From the NCBI GenBank assembly GCA_938091715.1, contig CALKMT010000021.1, positions 1-7,772 on the forward strand: a stretch of DNA of 7,772 nt, written 5' to 3'. This stretch comes from an uncultured Litorivicinus sp. Its GTDB lineage: Bacteria; Pseudomonadota; Gammaproteobacteria; Pseudomonadales; Litorivicinaceae. This document shows positions 1 through 6,572 of this stretch, one piece after another. Numbering within the stretch: position 1 is the first letter of the stretch; each line of letters begins with the position of its first letter. Position numbers and translations under genes: made by a program. The notes under the pieces are model-generated. The model was not told where the DNA came from. It saw only the letters and a program-made list of their open reading frames with translations, and searched no databases.

Positions 1-33
1 GCCCGCATGGACTGGCTGACGCTCTGTAACTAA
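1..33 (+). CDS. 3' end of an upstream gene (possibly branched-chain aminotransferase)
   Basis: Frame 1 reads ten codons ending ARMDWLTLCN and a TAA at 31-33, three bases before the waaF start. The other two forward frames also close before waaF (TGA at 17-19 and TAA at 27-29), so the frame choice rests on the tight spacing and on the look of the tail. A terminal W-L-T pattern resembles the C-terminus of IlvE-type branched-chain aminotransferases, and ilvE lies just upstream of waaF in Pseudomonas. Ten residues cannot establish identity, so the product is a guess. What is firm is that there is no room here for a promoter or terminator between this gene and waaF. Confidence 0.4.
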   Translation, partial: ARMDWLTLCN

Positions 34-36
34 GCC

Positions 37-1002
37 ATGCGTCTCCTAGCGGTTACCCCAAACTGGCTAGGGGACATGGTCATGAGTGCCTCGCTGTTGC
101 AGGCACTCAAGGCCGAACTTCCCGATCTGCATATCACCACCTTGGCGCCTGCCTTTGCCCGCCCGGTGCTCGAACGCATGCCGGTGGTGGATAACTGTAT
201 TGATTCGCCTTTTGGCCATGGCGGCCTGCAGTGGTCAGCCCGGCGCCAGTTTGCCCGCACGTTACCTGACTTCGATGCGGCCCTTGTTCTGCCCAATTCC
301 TTTAAATCTGCATTGATTCCCTGGATGGCCGGCATTCCCAGACGAGTCGGTTGGCGGGGTGAGTTTCGTTTCGGAGTGCTGACCCATCATCGCCCGCTGG
401 TGCGCCCAGAATTTCCCCTCATGGTTGATCGCTATCGTGCGCTGGCCGAACACTTTGGGGTGCAGCCCGGGGACCAGCAGCCCCGTTTGCGGGCCTTGAA
501 CCCAAACCCGGTTGATCCCGATTTACTGATTCTGGCACCCGGGGCGGCCTTTGGAAGTGCTAAACGCTGGCCGGCGGATCGCTTTGGCCAGGTGGCCTTG
601 GCCGCACTATCCCAGGGCAAGCGAGTGATATTGATTGGTGGCCCGGACGAGCAGGCGGATTGTGAGAAAATTGCGACCATGCAGCCGCCCGCTTATCAAT
701 CCAAAATTCAAAGCCTGGCCGGGCAAATTTCGCTGGGCGAGTCGATCGACTTGATGGCCACCGCTGGACAGGTGGTGGCCAACGATTCGGGCCTGATGCA
801 CATCGCAGCAGCCCTGGGCGTGCCTGTGGTGGGGTTGTTTGGCCCCACCTCGCCCGAGCACACCCCGCCCTTATCAGATCAGGCCCAGGTGATTTGGTCC
901 CGGCCCGCTTGCGCGCCGTGTTTTAAGCGTCAGTGCCCGCTGGCGCATCATGAATGCATGAAGACACTGGCGCCTGCGCAGGTGATTGAGGTGTTGCGGT
1001 GA
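37..1002 (+). CDS. waaF: ADP-heptose--LPS heptosyltransferase II (WaaF)
   Basis: GT9-family enzyme that transfers the second L-glycero-D-manno-heptose from ADP-heptose to heptose I of the LPS inner core, on the cytoplasmic face of the inner membrane. The 321-residue protein has the usual two-lobed layout. The N-terminal lobe opens with a WLGDMVMS motif (residues 10-17; D13 matches the catalytic Asp known in heptosyltransferase I). The nucleotide-sugar half has LAPGAAFGSAKRWP (166-179), VANDSGLMHIAAALG (247-261) and FGPTSPEHTPPL (268-279). Near the C-terminus is a CxxC-x4-C-x6-C cluster (C292, C295, C300, C307), as in many WaaF proteins. It is slightly shorter than the roughly 345-residue E. 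coli protein but has every diagnostic block. The ATG at 37 lies three bases after the upstream stop and lacks a strong Shine-Dalgarno sequence, which suggests coupling to upstream translation. The stop overlaps the waaC start by four bases. Confidence 0.95.
   Translation: MRLLAVTPNWLGDMVMSASLLQALKAELPDLHITTLAPAFARPVLERMPVVDNCIDSPFGHGGLQWSARRQFARTLPDFDAALVLPNSFKSALIPWMAGIPRRVGWRGEFRFGVLTHHRPLVRPEFPLMVDRYRALAEHFGVQPGDQQPRLRALNPNPVDPDLLILAPGAAFGSAKRWPADRFGQVALAALSQGKRVILIGGPDEQADCEKIATMQPPAYQSKIQSLAGQISLGESIDLMATAGQVVANDSGLMHIAAALGVPVVGLFGPTSPEHTPPLSDQAQVIWSRPACAPCFKRQCPLAHHECMKTLAPAQVIEVLR
988..993 (+). promoter_or_regulatory. Ribosome binding site for waaC
   Basis: GAGGTG inside the last codons of waaF, five bases before the GTG at 999. 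It supports the non-ATG start of waaC. Confidence 0.6.
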
Positions 1003-1925
1003 GGGTTCTGATCGTCAAAACCAGCTCGATGGGCGACTTGATTCATACTCTACCGGCGTTGACCGATGCCGCGAGGGCTATTCCGGGTATTCGATTTGAT
1101 TGGGTGTCCGAGCGCGGTTTTGCCGAGATTCCCCACTGGCACCCGACAGTGGACGACGTGATCGTCTCGGATTTGCGGCGGTGGAAGAAATCCCCGCTGT
1201 CCAGCTGGTTGTCCAAGGATTACATGGCATTTCGGGCGGCATTGGGTGCGTCCGAATACGATGCGGTCATTGATACCCAGGGCTTGTTGAAAAGCGCTTG
1301 GCTGATCGCGCGTTTGGCCCATGGCGAGGTGCACGGGTACGACAAACACTCCGCCCGTGAATCCTGGGCCGCCTGGACCTATAACCATCGCTATTCGGTG
1401 GGTCGGGATCAGCACGCCATCGAGCGGACGCGGCAACTGTTTGCTCAGGCTCTGGGGTACGAGTTAACCGGGCCGGCGGATGCGGGGATTGCCTCGGATA
1501 CTTTGCAATCCAATGATGTGTGGTTGATTCACGGCACCAGTCGTGCGGACAAGGAATGGCCGGAGGAGTACTGGCGAGCCTTGGCTCAGCACTTGTCGGG
1601 CGCGGGTAAGCAACTGCACATTCCGGCCGGCTCGGATGCCGAAATCGCCCGGGCCCATCGAATTGCCTCGGGCACAGACGCCAAGATTTGGGAGCGTTGC
1701 AGCCTGTCGGACATCAAAACCGAGATGGCTCGGGCTCAGGCCGTGGTCGCGGTGGATACGGGCCTTGCGCATTTGGCCGATGCGCTAGAGCGTCGTCTGA
1801 TCATGTTGTTCGGCCCTACTAATCCCGGATTGGTCGGCCCCAAAGGGGCTCACTCGCGCTTGCTAAAGGCCGACGCCATGGCGCAGATTGAGGTTCAAGA
1901 CGTCATAGGAGCGCTGGATGCCTAA
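999..1925 (+). CDS. waaC: ADP-heptose--LPS heptosyltransferase I (WaaC)
   Basis: GT9-family enzyme that adds the first heptose to Kdo of Kdo2-lipid A, at the inner face of the cytoplasmic membrane. The 308-residue length is normal for WaaC. Visible motifs are SSMGDLIHTLPAL (residues 9-21, with the putative catalytic D13), VIDTQGLLKSAW (90-101), a GYDKHSARE block (113-121) typical of WaaC acceptor-side sequence, GTSRADKEWPEEYW (179-192), VDTGLAHLADAL (252-263) and FGPTNPGLVGP (271-281). The pattern separates it from WaaF, which has NDSGLMH instead of DTGLAH. I chose the GTG at 999 because the conserved N-terminus begins there, it forms a GTGA overlap with the waaF stop, and a GAGGTG ribosome site lies five bases upstream. 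It overlaps the next gene by eight bases. Confidence 0.95.
   Translation: MRVLIVKTSSMGDLIHTLPALTDAARAIPGIRFDWVSERGFAEIPHWHPTVDDVIVSDLRRWKKSPLSSWLSKDYMAFRAALGASEYDAVIDTQGLLKSAWLIARLAHGEVHGYDKHSARESWAAWTYNHRYSVGRDQHAIERTRQLFAQALGYELTGPADAGIASDTLQSNDVWLIHGTSRADKEWPEEYWRALAQHLSGAGKQLHIPAGSDAEIARAHRIASGTDAKIWERCSLSDIKTEMARAQAVVAVDTGLAHLADALERRLIMLFGPTNPGLVGPKGAHSRLLKADAMAQIEVQDVIGALDA
1907..1911 (+). promoter_or_regulatory. Ribosome binding site for the WaaE-like gene
   Basis: AGGAG inside the 3' end of waaC, six bases before the ATG at 1918. It fixes that start and the eight-base overlap with waaC. Confidence 0.65.
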
Positions 1926-2667
1926 TCCGCTGCCGGTCAGTGCGATTCTGATTACCAAGAACGAGGCTCACAATTTGCCCCGGTGTATTGGTTCGCTTGG
2001 GTTTTGCTCGCAAATCGTCGTGGTCGATTCGGGCAGCAGCGACAATACCGTACAGGTTGCGCGGGACCTGGGCGCTCAGGTGACGGAAACCACTGATTGG
2101 CCGGGGTTTGGTCCGCAAAAAAATCGCGCTCTAGACCTGGCAAGCCAGCCCTGGGTGTTCAGCATCGATGCAGACGAGTGGGTGACGCCCGAGCTGGAAT
2201 CAGCCATTCGCCAGCATGTGACATCGGGCACGGGTGGAGCCGAGATTTTGCGAGCCTCTTCGTTTTGCGGTCGGGTGATGCAGTACTCCGGTTGGGGGGA
2301 TGATTGGGTTTTGCGATTGTTCCCGCGGGAATCCGGGCGATTTAGTCAGGATCTGGTGCACGAGCGAGTGATGGTGTCTGGATCATTGGCGCGGTTGGAT
2401 GGGGTTTTGAATCACGAGTCCTTTGTGGATCTGTCCCAGGTGCTGTCAAAGATCGATCACTATTCCAGCGCCTGGGCCGAGCAGGCCTATGCCCGAGGGC
2501 GGCGGGGGGGCGTTGCTAAGGCTATCGTTAAAGGCCTGGCCGCGTTTGTGAAAACGCTTGTGCTGAAACAAGGGTTTCGCGACGGGCTCCCTGGATTGCT
2601 ATTGGCGGTCACCAATGGCCACGGCACCTTTTATAAGTACGCAAAGCTTTGGTTGCTCAGTCGATGA
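1918..2667 (+). CDS. waaE: LPS core GT2 glycosyltransferase, WaaE/KdtX-like (probable beta-1,4-glucosyltransferase)
   Basis: GT2-family, GT-A-fold enzyme of the WaaE/KdtX group. In Klebsiella and Serratia, WaaE transfers beta-glucose to position 4 of heptose I. The 249-residue length fits that group. The N-terminus has SAILITKNEAHNLPRCIGSL (residues 8-27), then VVVDSGSSDNTVQVA (34-48), a WPGFGPQKNRALDLA block (61-75) characteristic of this group, and FSIDADEWVTPEL (81-93), where D84-A-D86 is the metal and nucleotide-sugar binding DxD motif. WVLRLFPRESGRF (130-142) and VHERV (147-151) follow. The C-terminal stretch, about residues 195-249, is basic and moderately hydrophobic, consistent with peripheral membrane association. 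A seven-G run lies at 2504-2510. The ATG overlaps waaC by eight bases and the TGA overlaps the next start. The family assignment is firm. The exact sugar is inferred from relatives, and other beta-glycosyltransferases share the fold. Confidence 0.85.
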   Translation: MPNPLPVSAILITKNEAHNLPRCIGSLGFCSQIVVVDSGSSDNTVQVARDLGAQVTETTDWPGFGPQKNRALDLASQPWVFSIDADEWVTPELESAIRQHVTSGTGGAEILRASSFCGRVMQYSGWGDDWVLRLFPRESGRFSQDLVHERVMVSGSLARLDGVLNHESFVDLSQVLSKIDHYSSAWAEQAYARGRRGGVAKAIVKGLAAFVKTLVLKQGFRDGLPGLLLAVTNGHGTFYKYAKLWLLSR

Positions 2668-3431
2668 AGCTGTCGGTCATTGTGACGACCTATAACTGGC
2701 CTCAGGCCCTGCATGCGGTTTTGCAGTCGCTGGTGTCGCAAAGCCAGCTACCGGATGAGGTGATCATTGCCGACGATGGATCAGGTCCAGAAACACGTCA
2801 GCTGATCGAGACATTTGAAGCCCCTTTTCCCATTGTTCACGCGTGGCATGCGGACGACGGTTTTCAAGCTGGCGCTGCCAGAAATAACGCCTTGGCCAAA
2901 GTGTCAGGCGACTGGATCGTCATGCTAGACGGGGACTGTGTTTGTCCGCCTCGTTTTCTTGAGCGCCACTTGCGCCTGGCATCACCTGGCTATCTCGTGG
3001 CGGGAAACCGGCGCTTGCTGACCCAGAGCCAGACCGAGCAATACCTTGAGTCGGACCAGTCGGCCAAAGAATTTTTCGACCAAGCTGGTGCCGGTAAGAA
3101 TCGTTACGTTCCATTAGGGTCGTTGCGGGATCTGCGTCCTAAGCAGTGGTCGCTGGTGCGGACCTGTAACCTAGGCATTTCAACGAACGATGCGTTGCAC
3201 TTGCAGGGGTTTGACGAGGCCTATCGAGGCTGGGGCAAGGAGGACAGTGATTTTGCCGTTCGTGCCGTTAATGCCGGACTAAAGATTCGAATGGGTCAAC
3301 TCGCCTGTACAGTCCTGCATCTGTATCATGCTGAGGCAGATCGGGCGCAGTTGCCGGTCAATATTGCGCGGCTTGAACAGGTGCTGGCCTCAAATGATTA
3401 TTTGCCACGAGCGTCTCGGCTAAAGGATTAA
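2664..3431 (+). CDS. GT2 family glycosyltransferase with Glyco_transf_7C-like C-terminal motif
   Basis: 255-residue GT-A-fold glycosyltransferase, presumably cytoplasmic or membrane-peripheral, extending the LPS core. It starts with LSVIVTTYNWPQALHAVLQS (residues 3-22), followed by EVIIADDGSG (32-41), GFQAGAARNNALAKVSGDW (66-84) and VMLDGDCVCPP (86-96), where D89-G-D91 is the DxD motif. A later GWGKEDSDFAVRA segment (189-201) is the galactosyltransferase-like (Glyco_transf_7C) acceptor and catalytic motif of chondroitin-polymerase-type GT2 enzymes. The donor and acceptor cannot be read from sequence. I start it at the ATG at 2664, which forms an ATGA overlap with the preceding stop and puts the beta-strand motif at the N-terminus. 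An in-frame TTG at 2649 would add five residues and is less likely. No strong Shine-Dalgarno sequence is visible, so translation is probably coupled. Confidence 0.85.
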   Translation: MKLSVIVTTYNWPQALHAVLQSLVSQSQLPDEVIIADDGSGPETRQLIETFEAPFPIVHAWHADDGFQAGAARNNALAKVSGDWIVMLDGDCVCPPRFLERHLRLASPGYLVAGNRRLLTQSQTEQYLESDQSAKEFFDQAGAGKNRYVPLGSLRDLRPKQWSLVRTCNLGISTNDALHLQGFDEAYRGWGKEDSDFAVRAVNAGLKIRMGQLACTVLHLYHAEADRAQLPVNIARLEQVLASNDYLPRASRLKD

Positions 3432-3437
3432 CCGACA

Positions 3438-4310
3438 GTGAAAGTCAGCGGATTTACCTTTCTTAAAAACGGCGTAAAGCTGGGTTACCCCTTCGTTCAG
3501 TCGATCAAAAGCGCGCTGCCGTTGGTGGACGAATTCGTGATCGCGCTGGGGCCTTGTGACGACGATACCGAGGCCCAAATCCACGCGATTGGTGATTCGA
3601 AAATCCGGATCATTCACACCCAGTGGTGCGAAAACATGCGTGACCGGGGTTATATCTACGGTCAGCAAAAAATGATTGCCCAATTTAACTGCACGGGTGA
3701 TTGGTGCCTGTACATCGAAGGCGATGAAGTCTTGCACCAGGACGAGATCGAAAGCATTCGATCGCGTATGACGAAATACAAAGATGTCGACGAAGTCGAA
3801 GCGATGTTTTTCGACTTCTTTCACTTCTACGGCGACACCAACACCTTGGGTATTTCCGGCTACCGCCGGGCGCCGCGCATCATTAAATCCAGCGTGCGTA
3901 GCTATGCGCCCGATGGCTTGTTCTTCGTCGTGATGGACAAGAACAAAAAAGGCCGTTACCCCCGAGCGGTCCACGCGGGCGGCAATGTTTACCACTATGG
4001 ACATGTTCGTCCGAAGTCAAAGATGGCTCAGAAAGTAACCGACGTCGGCCAATACTGGGGCGATGACGACGCCCAATTCGACGGCTACGGCCAAATCGAT
4101 TCGGCTGTGTTGCGGCCCTTTACAGGAACGCACCCTGCGATCATGCAAGAGTGGGTCGCCAACGAAGGTGAGAGCAACTTCCAACCGGATCCTAGTTATC
4201 AATTGACCCGGCGAGATAAGAAAGTTCGACTGAAATTGGCGATCGAGGACAGATTTGGTCTCGAAATCTCGAAGAAGCATTACGTCGACCTGACCAAGAA
4301 GCTCGGTTAA
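3438..4310 (+). CDS. Atypical GT2-like glycosyltransferase with EGDE motif
   Basis: 290-residue putative glycosyltransferase of a GT-A-like family that typically opens with SGFTFLKNGVKLGYPFVQSI (residues 4-23) and a LPLVDEFVIALGPCDDDT segment (27-44). The likely nucleotide-sugar site is DWCLYIEGDEVLHQDE (88-103). Here E94-G-D96-E97 stands where ordinary GT2 enzymes carry DxD, and relatives I recall have an ADEV form at this place. FDFFHFYGD (125-133), RRAPRIIKS (143-151) and NVYHYGHVRPK (183-193) follow, the last being a conserved His/Tyr-rich block of the group. The C-terminal third is charged and not recognised. I chose GTG at 3438, six bases after the preceding stop, with AAAGGA at 3422-3427 ten bases upstream, because the conserved N-terminus starts there. 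The position between core glycosyltransferases suggests a role in LPS core assembly. Donor and acceptor are unknown. Confidence 0.75.
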   Translation: MKVSGFTFLKNGVKLGYPFVQSIKSALPLVDEFVIALGPCDDDTEAQIHAIGDSKIRIIHTQWCENMRDRGYIYGQQKMIAQFNCTGDWCLYIEGDEVLHQDEIESIRSRMTKYKDVDEVEAMFFDFFHFYGDTNTLGISGYRRAPRIIKSSVRSYAPDGLFFVVMDKNKKGRYPRAVHAGGNVYHYGHVRPKSKMAQKVTDVGQYWGDDDAQFDGYGQIDSAVLRPFTGTHPAIMQEWVANEGESNFQPDPSYQLTRRDKKVRLKLAIEDRFGLEISKKHYVDLTKKLG

Positions 4311-5320
4311 TGCACGTTGTTCACGTCGTCAAACGCTTTGGGCCCGTTGGGGGGATGGAGCGATACGTCTGGGAATTGGTTCATGCCTTGGCTGACCTTG
4401 ACCTGACGATCACGGTCTTATGCGAAAAAGCTCATCAACAACCGGACCCTAAGATACAGGTGATCGAGCTGGGTGAAACGCGCCCCAAGCCACGCTGGAT
4501 CAGCATGCTTCGGTTCAGTGGGCGGGTCACTCGGTATGCAAAGCAAATGGGCTGGGACAGGGATCCACAGACCATTATTCACAGCCATGAGCGCACAGCG
4601 GTGCACTCGGTAACCACCTTTCATGGCCCGCCCATGGCTCCGATAAAGCGTCAGAAACTGTGGTGGTTATCGCCGCGACTGATCACCTGGCTTTGGCTGG
4701 AGAAACGCGAGCTGACTTCACCCGGCGTGACGGTCTTGCCCAACTCGATTCAGATCCAGAAGCAGCTCCAGGCCGAATATACCGGGGTTACTTACGGGCC
4801 GATTGCGTGGCCTGGGGTGACGGGGCCGTTACCCAAGTCTGATACCCCAGCATCAGACGTGGTGTTTATTGGCCATGAATACTTACGCAAAGGGCTAGAT
4901 CGGCTGATTGAGGCCATGGAATGTTTGCGCGACGAGCAACCGCTGACGCTATCGGTGGTGGGAGCAAAGCAGGATTCAGGTTTGGGCTTGTTGTTAAAGG
5001 ACCGACCTTGGATCCTGAATCAGCCGTGGGTTGAGCAAATTAATCCCAGTGAATGGGGTCGTGTGCTGGTGCATCCTGCGCGGCAAGAACCCTATGGCAT
5101 GGTGATCGCGGAAGCCTTGGCGAGCGGGGTCCCAGTGGTTGCGACAGATAACTGTGGTGCGTGCGATCATTTTGATCAGGTTAGAAAAATCGGCGCCAAC
5201 GGAACGGCAAGGCAGATAGCCGAGCTTATTCGAGTGGCGTTAAAGGAAGACCCAACTGCTGGGTCTGAGTGTTGGACATGGAAGGAGTTGGCGGACGTTC
5301 ATGGCGCGATTTACAACTAA
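4310..5320 (+). CDS. GT4 family LPS core glycosyltransferase (WaaG-like class)
   Basis: 336-residue retaining glycosyltransferase with GT-B fold, likely acting on the growing core at the inner membrane. The acceptor lobe has VVKRFGPVGGMERYVWELV (residues 6-24), HSHERT (91-96) and VTTFHGPP (101-108). VLPNS (142-146) comes before the interdomain linker. The donor lobe has VVFIGHEYLRKGLDRLIEA (184-202), TLSVVGA (213-219) and HPARQEPYGMVIAEALASG (255-273), in which E260 and E268 form the EX7E signature of GT4. VPVVATDNCGA (274-284) follows. The layout resembles WaaG-type enzymes of marine gammaproteobacteria, although it is shorter than the roughly 370 residues of E. coli WaaG. I would not call it waaG, and its sugar is unknown. 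The ATG overlaps the previous TAA by one base (TAATG). The 3' end overlaps the waaL-like gene by 20 bases. Confidence 0.85.
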   Translation: MHVVHVVKRFGPVGGMERYVWELVHALADLDLTITVLCEKAHQQPDPKIQVIELGETRPKPRWISMLRFSGRVTRYAKQMGWDRDPQTIIHSHERTAVHSVTTFHGPPMAPIKRQKLWWLSPRLITWLWLEKRELTSPGVTVLPNSIQIQKQLQAEYTGVTYGPIAWPGVTGPLPKSDTPASDVVFIGHEYLRKGLDRLIEAMECLRDEQPLTLSVVGAKQDSGLGLLLKDRPWILNQPWVEQINPSEWGRVLVHPARQEPYGMVIAEALASGVPVVATDNCGACDHFDQVRKIGANGTARQIAELIRVALKEDPTAGSECWTWKELADVHGAIYN

Positions 5321-6572
5321 ATTTAATGGGTTGAAGAACAGCTTGATGGATCGTTTTGACCATCGCCCTGCCTATCGATATGCGCAGATATTGTTGCTAT
5401 TGGTCCTAGTCTCGATAACTCGCTCACCACCATTAACAAGCTTGTTCGAGTTGGGTCTGGTACTTCTGTTTTTGTTTTCTATCGAGTTGCGGACGGCGTT
5501 TAAATCGGCTTTGGGAGACCCCCGGGTCCTGTTGGCTTTAGCCTTTTTGCTTTGGATAGGGCTCACCATGCTTTGGTCGCCTGTAGATTGGGAGCTTCGC
5601 CTCGATAAGTGGTGGAGTTGGAGAAAGATCGTATATTTACCTATGGCCGTTGCGGTTTTTTCCGAACCCCGTTCAAAGATTCTACCGATCTGGACGATTG
5701 TAATTACGGCCGGTGTCTATGCCGTGCTTTCTTGGGGGGTTTACTTTGATCTTTGGACACTTTGGGCGGGTGCATCAAACCTTATTCGCAACCACTCCAC
5801 GCAAGGCATTTACTTAAGCTTTGCTGCATTTTTAGCGACCTATTTGATCTTGTTTGAAGTCCGGTCGGGTCTAGGTCGAAGTATCCTGGTCGCGATGATT
5901 TTGTTATTTGTTTCCAATCAGCTTTTTGTTTTGACTGGGCGAACAGGTTATCTAACGCTCTTTGTGCTTGCGGTATCCGGAGGATGGTACTTCAGCGCTT
6001 CACATCGAATTGTTGTCAGTGCTGGGATTGGCTTGGCGGTGGCTTTGATGTTGGCTTTGTCCCCATTAGCCAGTGAACGGATTGAGCTTGCTGTTGATAA
6101 TGCCATCACAGTTGAAGATCAGGACAGCGATTTTTCATCACTGGGAGTGCGTGTCATTTTTTGGAAGAACGGGCTAGAGCTGATTCAAGAGCGGCCTCTA
6201 CTCGGTACAGGGGCAGATGGTCTGGGTTATCGATATGCCGAGCTAGTCGACGGAACGCAGGGCTGGCGGGGACAGATTACTGATGATTTACATCAGCAAT
6301 ATTTAAACATTTGGGCTGAGTTTGGGCTGATAGGCCTGATAATTTTCTTGTGTTGCGTCCTATCCTGTCTACTAACAAACATAAATAATAATCCTTGGGT
6401 TTTTCTAGGTAGTGCCCTAGCCTTATCTTACCTTGCAAACGGCATTGCCAATGGTCACTTTAATGGTTTTACCGAAGGTCGTTTAATTTGGATATTCTGG
6501 GGTGCTATGCTTGCGGGTACACCTGCTCATCCGTTTCTGCAAAGGCTAAGGAGGCGTAGTGGGGCTGTCTGA
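5301..6572 (+). CDS. waaL: O-antigen ligase / polymerase family membrane protein (WaaL-like)
   Basis: 423-residue polytopic inner-membrane protein of the Wzy_C (WaaL/Wzy/PglL) superfamily. WaaL joins undecaprenyl-diphosphate-linked polymer to lipid A-core on the periplasmic side. I count about 11-12 hydrophobic segments, near residues 26-40, 46-61, 76-92, 108-120, 128-146, 166-185, 193-211, 215-231, 236-255, 341-358, 366-384 and 393-407. Between about 256 and 340 is a large hydrophilic loop, as in the family. Diagnostic sites are LTGRTGYL (211-218; R214) and DDLHQQYLNIWAEFGLIG (328-345; H331), matching the essential Arg and His of WaaL. The ATG at 5301 has AAGGAG at 5282-5287, a long 13-base spacing. 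An in-frame ATG at 5346 with GAAGAA upstream would drop 15 hydrophilic residues and is a real alternative. LPS context favours ligase over Wzy polymerase, but sequence alone does not settle it. G+C falls along the gene. Confidence 0.8.
   Translation: MARFTTKFNGLKNSLMDRFDHRPAYRYAQILLLLVLVSITRSPPLTSLFELGLVLLFLFSIELRTAFKSALGDPRVLLALAFLLWIGLTMLWSPVDWELRLDKWWSWRKIVYLPMAVAVFSEPRSKILPIWTIVITAGVYAVLSWGVYFDLWTLWAGASNLIRNHSTQGIYLSFAAFLATYLILFEVRSGLGRSILVAMILLFVSNQLFVLTGRTGYLTLFVLAVSGGWYFSASHRIVVSAGIGLAVALMLALSPLASERIELAVDNAITVEDQDSDFSSLGVRVIFWKNGLELIQERPLLGTGADGLGYRYAELVDGTQGWRGQITDDLHQQYLNIWAEFGLIGLIIFLCCVLSCLLTNINNNPWVFLGSALALSYLANGIANGHFNGFTEGRLIWIFWGAMLAGTPAHPFLQRLRRRSGAV
6547..6554 (+). promoter_or_regulatory. 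Near-perfect Shine-Dalgarno for the first GT25 gene
   Basis: TAAGGAGG within the 3' end of the waaL-like gene is the strongest ribosome binding site I see in the window. It sits only four bases before the GTG at 6559, a short spacing, and is the main reason to accept the non-ATG start. Confidence 0.65.

Noticed and set aside
292..295. Metal-site reading of the WaaF cysteine cluster (protein residues 292, 295, 300, 307) as something new
   Set aside because: The same CxxC-x4-C-x6-C arrangement near the C-terminus is a normal feature of WaaF proteins, so it supports the assignment and is not novel.
1050..1436. 128-codon open frame on the minus strand inside waaC
   Set aside because: It is fully antisense to conserved WaaC motifs, is rich in Pro/Arg/Gly as expected of a GC-rich shadow frame, and has no independent support.
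2117..2123. Seven-A run in the WaaE-like gene as a slippage switch
   Set aside because: It encodes the conserved PQKNR motif of the WaaE group, so the run is explained by coding constraint.
2649..2663. TTG start extending the second GT2 gene by five residues
   Set aside because: The ATG at 2664 gives an ATGA coupling overlap and starts exactly at the conserved beta-strand. The TTG adds residues with no family match.
3420..4004. 194-codon open frame on the minus strand, opposite the EGDE enzyme gene
   Set aside because: The plus-strand gene has clear family motifs and fits the operon. The antisense translation shows no recognisable motif and its openness follows from codon bias of the true gene.
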